Shown here piece by piece: positions 1 to 8,422 of a stretch of DNA of 12,315 nt; within the stretch, counting starts at the first letter, position 1, and the number at the start of each line of letters is the position of its first letter. This DNA comes from Clostridia bacterium (GTDB lineage: Bacteria; Bacillota; Clostridia; DUPQ01), in assembly GCA_030592355.1 (NCBI GenBank), contig JAUVJE010000058.1, positions 1-12,315 on the forward strand, read 5' to 3'. Position numbers and translations under genes: made by a program. The notes under the pieces are model-generated. The model worked only from the letters and a program-made list of their open reading frames with translations. It searched no databases and was not told the origin of the DNA.

Positions 1-1161
1 GAAATCAGCATTATAAAAAAACCTACGGTTAAAGCTGACACAATAGGCGATGAAGTGGTGGATGCGAATTCACAATTTGCATTTGATATTTTTAAAGCGG
101 TATATAACTCTGACAAGAAAGGGAATGTATTTTTATCTCCCGCAAGCATTTCTACAGCTCTGGCAATGACTTTGAATGGAGCAGTCGGTAATACATATGA
201 TGAAATGTCCGAGATTCTTGGTTTTGAAAAAATAGAAAGCATTATGATTAACAATGGATTTGCTTATCTTGTTGAAATGCTTAACAGAGATGAAAACGGT
301 GTTAGAATTGCACTGGCTAATTCTATATGGATTAGAGAGGGGTTTCCTGTACTAGATGAATTTAAAAAGACGAATACGGATTATTTTGCGGCTGCAATAC
401 AGGACTTGGATTTCAGTGAGCCAGGTGCTGCCGATATAATAAACGGATGGGTCAAGGACAATACAGAAGGGCTTATTGATTCTATAGTCGATGATAAAAT
501 TGATCCTCTCACGATAATGTTTCTCATTAACACTATATATTTTAAGGGAAACTGGAAGGTGGAATTTGACCCGGATAAAACATATGAATCTGATTTCCGG
601 ATTAATGGTACAATTGCAGGAAAAGTAAATATGATGACAGATAAAAGTGACATTTTGTACTATGAAGCTGATGACTTTAAAATAGTAAGCCTGCCTTACA
701 GCGATAAAAGTATGTTCATGGATTTAATTTTGCCATCGGAAGAAACAGATTTAGATGAATTTGTAAATCAATTCGGCATAGATGAATACAAGGATGCTTT
801 GGCGAATATTCATGAAAGACATGATGTGGTGTTAGCGATTCCTAAGTTTAAGTCGGAGTATGAGCTTTCCTTGAAAGACGCTTTGATAAGCCTTGGAATG
901 GAAGAACCATTCTCCGGAGCAGCTGATTTTACCCGAATGAATGAAAATGGAAATATTTTCATAAGCGATGTTAAACACAAAACCTATATTGATGTAAATG
1001 AAAAGGGTACAGAAGCGGCAGCGGTAACATCCGTTGAGATGAAACTGACAGCTATTATGGATCCGCTGGAATTTATCGCTAACCGGCCATTTATGTATAT
1101 AATCCGTGATAGTGAAACAGGAAGTATACTGTTCATGGGAGTCTTCGACACCCCCTCCTGA
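1..1161 (+). CDS. Serpin-family serine/cysteine protease inhibitor, 5' end cut by window edge
   Basis: The frame is open from base 1 to the TGA at 1159-1161 (386 codons). The GTG at 55 is therefore probably not the true start, and the beginning, perhaps with a secretion signal, lies outside the window. Visible serpin hallmarks are NGWVKDNTEGLI (about nt 442-477), LINTIYFKGNWKVEF shortly after it, the hinge of the reactive-centre loop EKGTEAAA (from nt 1000), and the C-terminal signature NRPFMYIIRDSETGSILFMG. The small-residue hinge (T-E-A-A-A) is what inhibitory serpins need for loop insertion, so this is probably a working suicide inhibitor rather than a non-inhibitory relative. By alignment with antitrypsin the loop is about two residues longer, so P1 is uncertain (somewhere in KLTAIM). 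In clostridia such serpins are often exported and thought to protect extracellular enzymes; export cannot be judged here. The gene converges on the arginine block and has no visible functional link to it. Confidence 0.95.
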   Translation, partial: EISIIKKPTVKADTIGDEVVDANSQFAFDIFKAVYNSDKKGNVFLSPASISTALAMTLNGAVGNTYDEMSEILGFEKIESIMINNGFAYLVEMLNRDENGVRIALANSIWIREGFPVLDEFKKTNTDYFAAAIQDLDFSEPGAADIINGWVKDNTEGLIDSIVDDKIDPLTIMFLINTIYFKGNWKVEFDPDKTYESDFRINGTIAGKVNMMTDKSDILYYEADDFKIVSLPYSDKSMFMDLILPSEETDLDEFVNQFGIDEYKDALANIHERHDVVLAIPKFKSEYELSLKDALISLGMEEPFSGAADFTRMNENGNIFISDVKHKTYIDVNEKGTEAAAVTSVEMKLTAIMDPLEFIANRPFMYIIRDSETGSILFMGVFDTPS

Positions 1162-1200
1162 CGGGTTACTTTTCCATCATCATCTGACAATATTATTATG

Positions 1201-1233
1201 ACCACCGAGTATGGATTTCATCCAATCGGTGGT
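1201..1233 (+). terminator. Probable serpin transcription terminator hairpin
   Basis: ACCACCGA (1201-1208) pairs perfectly with TCGGTGGT (1226-1233), and inside it TGGAT (1212-1216) pairs with ATCCA (1220-1224) around a 3-base loop. It starts 39 bases after the serpin stop. The following bases (TATCTTAAATTTATT) are AT-rich but are not a clean T-run, so intrinsic termination may be weak. Confidence 0.5.
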
Positions 1234-1297
1234 TATCTTAAATTTATTGCCAGACTTGCATCGTTATGTTCGTTTATCCTGTTCACTTGTGTATTAT

Positions 1298-1447
1298 CTA
1301 TACACGACGTTCAAGGAGAAACTCCATAGCTTCGCCTGATGAAAAATTATTCCCGTCAGCCTGATAGCGGTTATTTGGTTTAACCGTCCGGCATACAAAT
1401 AAAATTAGCCACTGGACTTGAAGCATCCATGAGTCCCAGGGACTCAT
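1298..1447 (-). CDS. Doubtful 49-residue small ORF inside the intergenic region
   Basis: An ATG at 1447 opens a 49-residue frame ending in TAG at 1300-1298. It begins MSPWDSWMLQ and ends GEAMEFLLERRV. The middle has a short hydrophobic run (WLILFVC), too short to call a membrane segment with confidence. The start lies inside the 13-bp hairpin, an in-frame TAA stands three codons upstream (TAA-CCA-TCC-ATG), and no ribosome binding site is seen. A separate short frame just downstream (ends INEHNDASLAINLR, stop near 1240) also looks fragment-like. I favour a degenerate repeat or gene remnant over an expressed protein. I do not recognise the family. Confidence 0.2.
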   Translation of the reverse strand: MSPWDSWMLQVQWLILFVCRTVKPNNRYQADGNNFSSGEAMEFLLERRV

Positions 1448-1452
1448 GGATG
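1424..1452. terminator. Perfect 13-bp hairpin, possible terminator of the arginine block or part of a repeat
   Basis: CATCCATGAGTCC (1424-1436) pairs without mismatch with GGACTCATGGATG (1440-1452) around the loop CAG. It lies 38 bases past the GNAT stop, where the minus-strand transcript should end. On the + strand it is followed by the T-rich GTTATTTGTTTTAT, which suits a terminator in that direction. On the minus strand only a delayed T-rich stretch follows (CTAATTTTATTT, after about 17 bases). A purely structural or repeat-derived role is possible. Confidence 0.45.
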
Positions 1453-1490
1453 GTTATTTGTTTTATAACTATAATTGAAAAGTTTTGTTT

Positions 1491-1964
1491 TTAGTAGTTT
1501 TTAACGAGTTTGGCCCGGACATAGCCGCGGTCTGTGGTAGTGCTTTCTATATAAAAGCCGCGTCCGTAATAGAAGCGGATCAGGTCAGTATAAGCGGAAG
1601 CTGAATAAAGATATGCTTTTTTTAGTCCCAGTTCGGATATCTCTGCATCTATCAGGTTCATCAGTGATTTTCCGATGCCTATATTATGATAATCAAGCCG
1701 AACGCCGAACCGGGAAATATGTGCTGTGCTGCCTTCGGTTTCAAAACGTATTGTGCCAACCGGAACTTCATTTACATAAGCGATGAACACTTCGGACGAC
1801 TCAATTGCTACAACGGTTTCCTCCATTGTTTCATCAAGGGCTTCCATGCTTCCGGTAACTCCGGTGTCTTCCATATATTTTGTAAAAGCCTCCTGGAGAA
1901 TATTTATTATTGCGACTGCGTCTCCGGTTTTTGCTTTCCTTACGGTATACGAATAAACAGGCAT
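1491..1964 (-). CDS. GNAT-family N-acetyltransferase, last gene of the arginine block
   Basis: This 157-residue protein has the single-domain GNAT layout. Strand beta4 (VPVGTIRFE, about residues 68-76) leads into motif A with the acetyl-CoA pyrophosphate loop HNIGIGKSL (93-101); the usual first Gln/Arg is a His here. Motif B is the typical FYYGRGF (131-137). It should move an acetyl group from acetyl-CoA to an amine, in the cytoplasm; the substrate cannot be read from the sequence. The ATG follows the argF stop by one base and its ribosome binding site lies in the last argF codons, so the two genes are probably translated together. Because of this position, a role in arginine metabolism, such as N-acetylglutamate synthesis, is conceivable. 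Downstream GNAT genes are also common passengers, so I leave the symbol empty. Confidence 0.88.
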   Translation of the reverse strand: MPVYSYTVRKAKTGDAVAIINILQEAFTKYMEDTGVTGSMEALDETMEETVVAIESSEVFIAYVNEVPVGTIRFETEGSTAHISRFGVRLDYHNIGIGKSLMNLIDAEISELGLKKAYLYSASAYTDLIRFYYGRGFYIESTTTDRGYVRAKLVKNY

Positions 1965-1965
1965 A

Positions 1966-2889
1966 CTATTTACCTCCCATCAGCTTGACCATTACGGCCT
2001 TTTGCACATGCAGACGATTTTCAGCTTCATTAAAAATTCTTGACGAGGGACCGTCCATGACCCCGGCAGAGACTTCAAAGCCGCGGTAACCGGGCAGACA
2101 GTGAAGGAATATAGCATTATCTGCGGCCTTGCCCATCAATGAATCATCAACAAGGAATCCATTGAAATCCTTTATTCTGCGCTCCTTTTCCTCTTCCATT
2201 CCCATGCTGACCCATGTGTCGGTATAAACTGCCGAGGCACCTCCGACGGCTTTTTCAGGGTCATTGCCTATATGTATTGTACAGCCGGATTCTTTTGCAA
2301 ATTCAAAGGCTTTATCAACCACATCCTGATCTGGTTCATAGCCCTTTGGTGTTGCGATTGAGATATCCATACCCACCTTTGTACAACCGTAGAGAAGGGA
2401 GTGAGCCATGTTGTTTCCGTCACCGATATATGCAAGCTTTTTATCTTCGATTGTTCCGAATTCCTCATAGATGGTGAATATATCAGCAAGCACCTGACAG
2501 GGATGAAGCAAATCCGTAAGCGCATTAATGACGGGAATGCTTCCATGAGCGGCTAAATCTTCAACATCGCTTTGTTTAAATGTTCTAATCATAATGCCGT
2601 CTACATAACGCGACAACACCTTTGCTGTATCTTCAATTGTTTCGCCCCTGCCCAGCTGAATGTCGTTTGAACTGAGGAAAAGCGGATGGCCTCCCAGTTG
2701 ATACATGCCGGTTTCAAATGAAACCCTGGTTCTGGTTGAAGATTTTTCAAATATCATGGCAAGGGTTTTTCCCTTAAGCAGATGATGTTTAATATCATTT
2801 TTCAATTCATATTTTAACTTCTCGGTCAGTTTGAAAATGTCCAGTATCTCTTCTTTTGAAATGTGGTAAAGTCCCAACAGATGTTTCAT
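1966..2889 (-). CDS. argF: Ornithine carbamoyltransferase
   Basis: The enzyme joins carbamoyl phosphate to ornithine to give citrulline and phosphate, in the cytoplasm, normally as a trimer. The 307-residue protein has every expected motif: STRTR (51-55) for carbamoyl-phosphate binding, HPCQ (129-132), the ornithine-loop region DTWVSMG with SMG at 228-230, and HCLP (263-266) with the catalytic cysteine. The length is normal. The ATG at 2889 overlaps the carB stop by 4 nt (ATGA), so translation is coupled to the enzyme that supplies its carbamoyl phosphate. The operon position directly after carAB favours the biosynthetic ArgF rather than the catabolic ArcB of the deiminase pathway. No arcA or arcC is nearby. 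The motifs alone would not separate the two. Confidence 0.97.
   Translation of the reverse strand: MKHLLGLYHISKEEILDIFKLTEKLKYELKNDIKHHLLKGKTLAMIFEKSSTRTRVSFETGMYQLGGHPLFLSSNDIQLGRGETIEDTAKVLSRYVDGIMIRTFKQSDVEDLAAHGSIPVINALTDLLHPCQVLADIFTIYEEFGTIEDKKLAYIGDGNNMAHSLLYGCTKVGMDISIATPKGYEPDQDVVDKAFEFAKESGCTIHIGNDPEKAVGGASAVYTDTWVSMGMEEEKERRIKDFNGFLVDDSLMGKAADNAIFLHCLPGYRGFEVSAGVMDGPSSRIFNEAENRLHVQKAVMVKLMGGK
1973..1978 (-). promoter_or_regulatory. Ribosome binding site of the GNAT gene, inside the argF 3' end
   Basis: On the minus strand GGGAGG lies 8 bases before the ATG at 1964 and is made of the final argF Met-Gly-Gly codons. It supports both the chosen start and translational coupling to argF. 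Confidence 0.75.
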
Positions 2890-5800
2890 TGCAATTCTCC
2901 TTTATCATATTTGGAATATATGTCCAGCGGACAGATTCCGCAGGTTTTTTCCCCTGTAAAATAGTCAATTACTTCAAGTACCGCTTTTGCAGTTTCAAGG
3001 TTGGTTATGGACGGCACATTGTATTCTATGGAGGTTCTTCTCAATAAGAAACCGTCCCTTTCGGGAAGCTTGCCTCTTGTAGGTGTATTAATCATCAAAG
3101 CGGTTTCGCCTTTTTTAATAGAGTCAATTCCATCGGCATCGGTCATTTTTTCACATTTGAAACCGTTTGAATTAAGAAAATCCGAAGTACCCGCTGTGGC
3201 ACATAGTGTATAACCGTGTTTTATTAATTCTGCGGCAAGAGGCAGGCATTTTTTCTTGTCCCTGTCTGTGATGCTCATCAGCACTTTTCCTGACAGGGGT
3301 ATATTTAAACCCGAAGCCAGCAGTGCCTTATACAGAGCTTCTTCATAAACCTTTGAAACTCCCATGACTTCTCCCGTAGATTTCATCTCAGGTCCAAGAA
3401 AGGTGTCAAGCGTGGTGATTTTAGAAAATGAGAACACAGGAACTTTTACAGCGATATATTCTGACTCTTTGGCCAATCCCGGCTTATATCCGAGATCTTT
3501 TAATTTCCGGCCCATGATTAATTGCGTCGCAACATTGACCATGGGAATACCGGTTATTTTACTGAGCACCGGAACAGTCCTGCTGGCGCGTGGGTTTGCT
3601 TCAATGACATAAACCTTGCCAGAGGCGTCTGCAACAAACTGAATGTTGAACAATCCGATTATTTTAAGTGCCTTTGCCAATCTTACGGTATAGTCTGTAA
3701 TGATGGATTTTATATCTTCAGACACATTGCGGGTGGGATAAACGGCGATGCTGTCACCGGAATGAACCCCCGCACGTTCTATATGTTCCATAATGCCCGG
3801 TATTAGCACATCCGTGCCATCGCAGATACCGTCTACCTCAATTTCCATGCCTGAGATATATTTATCAATCAATATTGGATGTACGGGAGATATGTCTGCC
3901 GCCATTGCCATATACTCTTCAAGGGTTGCATTGTCAAACACTATTTCCATAGCCCTGCCACCGAGAACATATGAAGGGCGGACCAGCACCGGAAATCCGA
4001 TACCGGCGGCGATTATTTTCGCTTCCTTATAGGAAAAAGCCGTCTGCCCCTGCGGAATCGGTATTTTAAGTTTATCCAGCAGAGTCATGAACTTATTTCT
4101 GTCTTCTGCCATATCGATGCTTTCCATTGAAGTTCCCAATATTTTTGCGCCGGCGGCGTGAAGGGGGGCAGCCAGATTTATAGATGTCTGACCTCCGAAT
4201 TGCAGAATGACGCCAAGTGGTTTTTCCTTTTCAATGATATCCAGAACTCCTTCTTTTGTCAGAGGATCGAAATATAATTTGTCAGAAATATCGAAATCCG
4301 TACTTACGGTCTCCGGATTATTATTTATGATAACCGATTCAATTCCCATATTTCGAAGAGCCTCGACAGAATGTACACTGCAGTAGTCGAACTCTATACC
4401 CTGGCCTATGCGAATAGGTCCGGAGCCGATGACCAGCACCTTGTCTGAGTCATCATATTCTATATCGTCCTTTTCTTCATAAGTGGAGTAGTAATATGGG
4501 GTAACAGCCTCGAATTCGCCTGCACATGTGTCAACGAGCTTATATACGGGCTTTATTGGATATTTTTCCCTTAAGTCCAATATGGTCTGAAGGGGTACGT
4601 TAACAAGGTTGGCTATATACGAATCACCGAACCCCACTTTCTTAGCCTTTAGGTAAAGCTGGTAATCAAGCCAGGCTATTCCTGCGTTTTTTATTTCATT
4701 TGCCACATCAACTATTTTCTTTAGTTTCATCAGGAAAAACATATCGATATGTGTTATGTCATGGATGGTTTGCGTGGAAATTCCCTTTTGCAATAATTTA
4801 AAAACCGCAAACAGGGATTCGTCTTTCGGATGCTCTATATACTCCATAAGAATATCAATAGGAACATTGTCAAACAACTCCAAACCAAGTTGATAATTCA
4901 GCTTAATATCCAAAGAATCTATTGCTTTTAACAGCGCTTCTTCAAATGTGCGGCCGATGGCCATGACCTCTCCGGTGGCTTTCATCTGCGTGCCTATGCT
5001 GCGGTCAGCGGAATTAAATTTATCAAAAGGCCATCTTGGAACCTTAACCACAACATAATCAAGGCTTGGTTCAAAACAGGCATATGTATTTCCGGTAATC
5101 GGGTTCAATATTTCGTCCAGATTAAGACCGATTGCGATTTTTGCGGCTGAACGTGCGATTGGGTAACCGGTGGCTTTTGACGCTAATGCGGATGAACGGC
5201 TGACCCGCGGATTAACCTCAATAACGATATATTCAAAACTTTCGGGATTCAATGCAAACTGAATATTGCAGCCGCCTTTGATATCAAGCGCCCGTATGAT
5301 TTTAATCGATGTGGTTCTGAGCATCTGATAGCCTTTGTCCGACAGTGTTTGGCTAGGTGCTACGACGATACTGTCGCCGGTATGAATGCCTACCGGATCC
5401 ACATTCTCCATATTACAGACAGTGATGCAATTGTCGTTGCCGTCCCGCATAACTTCATATTCGATTTCTTTCCAACCAGCAACACTTTTTTCAATCAGTA
5501 CTTGGTTAATCATGGACAACTTCAAACCCCTGCTGCAAATTTCCATGAGTTGAACATGGTCGTTGGCGATGCCGCCTCCGGAGCCGCCCATTGTGTATGC
5601 AGGACGTACTATTAAAGGAAAACCTATTTCAACTGCAAATTTACCTGCTTCTTCAAGCGTATTTACAATTGCCGAGGGAGCGACATTCTCATTGATGGAC
5701 AGCATTGTGTCCTTGAATAATTCTCTGTCTTCGGCTTTCTTTATGGATTCCAAAGATGTGCCGAGTAATTCGATATTCATTTCATCAAGAATACCGTCTT

Positions 5801-6110
5801 CCGCAAGTTCTATTGCCATATTTAAACCGGTCTGACCGCCAAGGGAGGCCAGTAAGCCGTCGGGTATTTCCGCTTTTATTATTTTTTTTACATATTCTAA
5901 TGTGATGGGTTCGATGTATACTTTATCCGCAGTTTCACGGTCGGTCATTATTGTAGCGGGATTGCTGTTAACGAGAACAACTTCAATTCCTTCTTCTCTG
6001 AGCGCGCGGCAAGCCTGGCTTCCTGAATAATCAAATTCAGCAGCCTGTCCGATTATTATGGGCCCGGAGCCGATGACCAGGACTTTTTTAATATCTTTTC
6101 TCTTAGGCAT
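2886..6110 (-). CDS. carB: Carbamoyl-phosphate synthase large subunit
   Basis: This large subunit makes carbamoyl phosphate from bicarbonate, ammonia passed from CarA, and two ATP. At 1074 residues it is full length. The internal duplication is plain: the first half opens with KVLVIGSGPIIIGQ (about residues 9-22) and the second with KVLVIGSGPIRIGQ (from about 554). The two ATP-grasp halves perform bicarbonate and carbamate phosphorylation, respectively. A C-terminal methylglyoxal-synthase-like allosteric domain begins near residue 940 (GKVLMSITDRDKKK, then TAGTSDF). The start ATG at 6110 overlaps carA by 8 nt, and the end overlaps argF by 4 nt. Being embedded in the arginine genes, this is likely the arginine-dedicated synthase, with a separate pyrimidine copy possible elsewhere. 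No frameshift or lost motif was seen. Confidence 0.98.
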   Translation of the reverse strand: MPKRKDIKKVLVIGSGPIIIGQAAEFDYSGSQACRALREEGIEVVLVNSNPATIMTDRETADKVYIEPITLEYVKKIIKAEIPDGLLASLGGQTGLNMAIELAEDGILDEMNIELLGTSLESIKKAEDRELFKDTMLSINENVAPSAIVNTLEEAGKFAVEIGFPLIVRPAYTMGGSGGGIANDHVQLMEICSRGLKLSMINQVLIEKSVAGWKEIEYEVMRDGNDNCITVCNMENVDPVGIHTGDSIVVAPSQTLSDKGYQMLRTTSIKIIRALDIKGGCNIQFALNPESFEYIVIEVNPRVSRSSALASKATGYPIARSAAKIAIGLNLDEILNPITGNTYACFEPSLDYVVVKVPRWPFDKFNSADRSIGTQMKATGEVMAIGRTFEEALLKAIDSLDIKLNYQLGLELFDNVPIDILMEYIEHPKDESLFAVFKLLQKGISTQTIHDITHIDMFFLMKLKKIVDVANEIKNAGIAWLDYQLYLKAKKVGFGDSYIANLVNVPLQTILDLREKYPIKPVYKLVDTCAGEFEAVTPYYYSTYEEKDDIEYDDSDKVLVIGSGPIRIGQGIEFDYCSVHSVEALRNMGIESVIINNNPETVSTDFDISDKLYFDPLTKEGVLDIIEKEKPLGVILQFGGQTSINLAAPLHAAGAKILGTSMESIDMAEDRNKFMTLLDKLKIPIPQGQTAFSYKEAKIIAAGIGFPVLVRPSYVLGGRAMEIVFDNATLEEYMAMAADISPVHPILIDKYISGMEIEVDGICDGTDVLIPGIMEHIERAGVHSGDSIAVYPTRNVSEDIKSIITDYTVRLAKALKIIGLFNIQFVADASGKVYVIEANPRASRTVPVLSKITGIPMVNVATQLIMGRKLKDLGYKPGLAKESEYIAVKVPVFSFSKITTLDTFLGPEMKSTGEVMGVSKVYEEALYKALLASGLNIPLSGKVLMSITDRDKKKCLPLAAELIKHGYTLCATAGTSDFLNSNGFKCEKMTDADGIDSIKKGETALMINTPTRGKLPERDGFLLRRTSIEYNVPSITNLETAKAVLEVIDYFTGEKTCGICPLDIYSKYDKGELQ

Positions 6111-7188
6111 TCGAATTACCTTTCTTTATCATAGCTATAAAATCATCAAATATATATGCCGAATCCTCAGGACCCGGAGCTGCTTCAGGATGGTACTGTA
6201 TACTGAGCAATGGAAGGTTGTCGTGTCTGAAACCTTCAATTGTCTTGTCATTGACATTTACATGGGTGAGGTTTATTCCAGCAGGCACGTTGTCGGTTGA
6301 AACTGCGTAATTATGATTCTGGCTTGTAATGTAGCATTTTCCTGTATTCATATCCTTTACAGGGTGATTTCCGCCGTGATGCCCGAATTTTAGTTTATAT
6401 ATTTCCATACCGAGAGCCAAAGCCAAGAGTTGGTGCCCCAGGCAAATACCTAAAATAGGGACACCGCTTTCGGCAAGTTCCCTAACCACCTGAATTATTT
6501 CTATAAGATCCCTTGGATCGCCGGGACCATTTGAAAGCAAAACACCATCGGGATTTTCTTTTATGACATCACTGGCCGAAATGGAAGATGGAAATATGGT
6601 GATATTGCAGCCTCGTTTTTTAAGGGAATGGATAATATTGCTTTTAACGCCAAAATCAAGAAGACAAACATGAGGGCCGTCTCCAAATATTTTATGCATT
6701 TTTTCAGTAGAAACTTCTTCTACCAGTTTTCTTGAAACGGATGCCTTGTCCCGGAGCTTGGAAAGAAGAATCTCCACATTGCCCGAATCCGTGGAAATAA
6801 CACCGAACATGCTTCCAAATTTTCTTATATGCTGGGTAAGGGAGCGGGTGTCAACACCTTTGATTCCTATTATTTTGTTTTTAAGAAAATACGCGTCAGG
6901 AGCTATTTCCGCCCGGAAATTACTGTGGTAATCGCACAATTCCTTTACAATGAATCCCTCCAAATGGGTTTTAGATGATTCATCGTCTTCGGAGTTCATA
7001 CCATAATTGCCAATGAGAGGATAGGTCATGCATACCATTTGTCCGTTGTAAGATGGATCGGTGGTTATTTCCTGATATCCTGTCATGCATGTATTAAAAA
7101 CAACTTCACCGAAAGCGTCTCCCTTGGCGCCGAAGGATTCGCCTGTATAAAATGTACCGTCTTCAAGGACAAGAACAGCTTTCATCAT
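6103..7188 (-). CDS. carA: Carbamoyl-phosphate synthase small (glutaminase) subunit
   Basis: CarA hydrolyses glutamine and channels the ammonia to CarB. The protein is 361 residues, normal for the family. The N-terminal CPSase domain (about 1-130) is followed by a class I glutamine amidotransferase domain with LSNGPGDP (218-225), the nucleophile in GICLGHQLL (Cys249) and the His333/Glu335 pair in QYHPEA. The start is either the ATG at 7188, which overlaps the argD stop as ATGA, or the ATG just after it at 7185. The GAGG ribosome binding site is 4 bases from the first and 7 from the second, so the second is at least as likely. The downstream 8-nt overlap with carB suits equal production of the two subunits. 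Confidence 0.97.
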   Translation of the reverse strand: MMKAVLVLEDGTFYTGESFGAKGDAFGEVVFNTCMTGYQEITTDPSYNGQMVCMTYPLIGNYGMNSEDDESSKTHLEGFIVKELCDYHSNFRAEIAPDAYFLKNKIIGIKGVDTRSLTQHIRKFGSMFGVISTDSGNVEILLSKLRDKASVSRKLVEEVSTEKMHKIFGDGPHVCLLDFGVKSNIIHSLKKRGCNITIFPSSISASDVIKENPDGVLLSNGPGDPRDLIEIIQVVRELAESGVPILGICLGHQLLALALGMEIYKLKFGHHGGNHPVKDMNTGKCYITSQNHNYAVSTDNVPAGINLTHVNVNDKTIEGFRHDNLPLLSIQYHPEAAPGPEDSAYIFDDFIAMIKKGNSNA

Positions 7189-8396
7189 GAATCCTCACCG
7201 GTAATTTCATCAAGGATTTCTTCAAGGGCGTCTATTAATATATCAACGTGCTTTTTCTTAACTATTAAAGGCGGAAGCAACCGAATTATTGATGTCTTTA
7301 CAGTACCTGTCAGAATATTTTTTTCAAACAGTTTATCTTTTACTTCAACGGCGATTTCATTATTGAACTCTATGCCTATCATAAGGCCTTTGCCGCGGAT
7401 TTCGGATATTTCGTCATAGTCCATCTTAAGAGCGTTGAGCTTGCCAATTATATACATTCCCATTATCTCACTGTTTTTGATAAGTTTTTCTTCTTCAAAA
7501 ACCCTGAAAACCGCTAGTCCTGCGGAGCATGCCAGGGGATTGCCTCCGAACGTAGAGCCATGGTCGCCGGGTTCAAATGCTCCTGCTACAAAATTCTGGG
7601 CGCATACGGCTCCCATCGGGAATCCTCCCCCAAGTGCTTTTGCTAAGGTGAAAATATCGGGATTTATATCATAGTGCTGATATCCATACATCTTGCCTGT
7701 CCGTCCCATTCCGCACTGCACTTCATCTACAATTAAAATAATATCCTCGGCAAAACAAAGGCTCCTGACACCTTTAATATATTCATAAGTTGCCGGATTA
7801 ACCCCGCTTTCACCTTGAATGGGTTCAATCATTATGGCACAGGTATTATCATTTATTGCTTCTTTCAAAGCCTGCAGATCATTCATGGGAACCGACTTGA
7901 ACTTTGGGGTAAGGGGACTAAAAGGCTCTTTATATTTCGGCTGGCCCGTAGCCGCTAGTGTTGCGAGGGTGCGTCCATGGAAAGAGTTTTTCAGAGTTAT
8001 AATTTCTATCTTATTGTCATTGCCCTTTTTTTTATGATAGAGACGGGCAAGCTTTATTGCACCTTCATTTGCCTCTGCTCCGCTGTTTGAGAAAAACACC
8101 TTGTCGGCACAAGATGACCGGCATATTGTTTCTGCGAGATCGGCTTGGCTCTTTATATAGTAAAGACTGGAGCAATGTATGAATTTTCTTGCCTGTTCGG
8201 TTATTGCATCTACGAGAACCGGATGGCTGTGTCCCAATGCTGAAACTGCAATCCCGCCCAGAAAATCCAGATATTCCGTATTATCGTATGAATAGAGATA
8301 CATGCCTATTCCGTAGTCAAAGGCAACGGGGGTTCTGTCCCCGAAAGTGTTCATAAAGTATTTCTTGTCTTTTCTGATAATGTCGTCTAATAACAT
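7185..8396 (-). CDS. argD: N-acetylornithine aminotransferase
   Basis: This PLP enzyme converts N-acetylglutamate semialdehyde plus glutamate to N-acetylornithine plus 2-oxoglutarate; in many bacteria it also serves lysine synthesis. It is a class III aminotransferase of 403 residues. Visible landmarks are NSGAEANEGAIKLAR (104-118), the cofactor-binding Asp in DEVQCGMGRTG (Asp224), the Schiff-base lysine in LAKALGGGFP (Lys253) and TFGGNPLAC (282-290). A GAGG site lies 7 bases before the ATG at 8396. It starts 33 bases after the preceding carbohydrate-enzyme gene and overlaps carA by 4 nt. Ornithine or GABA aminotransferases are related alternatives, but the operon context settles the assignment. 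Confidence 0.96.
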   Translation of the reverse strand: MLLDDIIRKDKKYFMNTFGDRTPVAFDYGIGMYLYSYDNTEYLDFLGGIAVSALGHSHPVLVDAITEQARKFIHCSSLYYIKSQADLAETICRSSCADKVFFSNSGAEANEGAIKLARLYHKKKGNDNKIEIITLKNSFHGRTLATLAATGQPKYKEPFSPLTPKFKSVPMNDLQALKEAINDNTCAIMIEPIQGESGVNPATYEYIKGVRSLCFAEDIILIVDEVQCGMGRTGKMYGYQHYDINPDIFTLAKALGGGFPMGAVCAQNFVAGAFEPGDHGSTFGGNPLACSAGLAVFRVFEEEKLIKNSEIMGMYIIGKLNALKMDYDEISEIRGKGLMIGIEFNNEIAVEVKDKLFEKNILTGTVKTSIIRLLPPLIVKKKHVDILIDALEEILDEITGEDS

Positions 8397-8422
8397 TGTG
8401 ATACCTCGTCTTTCTTTTCATG

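Larger units (their letters stand above)
1162..1490. other. Hairpin-rich convergent intergenic region
   Basis: These 329 bases lie between the serpin stop and the GNAT stop and hold no recognised gene. Four inverted repeats can be read directly: 1201-1233, 1289-1305 (GTGTAT, 5-base loop, ATACAC), 1368-1386 (CGGTTA, 7-base loop, TAACCG) and 1424-1452 (13 bp). The last is enclosed by a further 8-bp pairing of ACAAATAA (1395-1402) with TTATTTGT (1454-1461). At least one or two of these should end transcription of the converging genes. The density of structure could also reflect a structured RNA or a degenerate dispersed repeat. No transposase-like ORF was found. Confidence 0.7.

Noticed and set aside
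55..1161. Serpin starting at the GTG at 55
   Set aside because: The frame is open back to base 1 with serpin-like sequence and GTG 55 has no good ribosome binding site, so the gene is better treated as truncated.
3001..5835. Several 70-94 codon + strand frames opposite carB
   Set aside because: They lie antisense to a fully conserved gene, resemble no family and lack ribosome binding sites; they are shadows.
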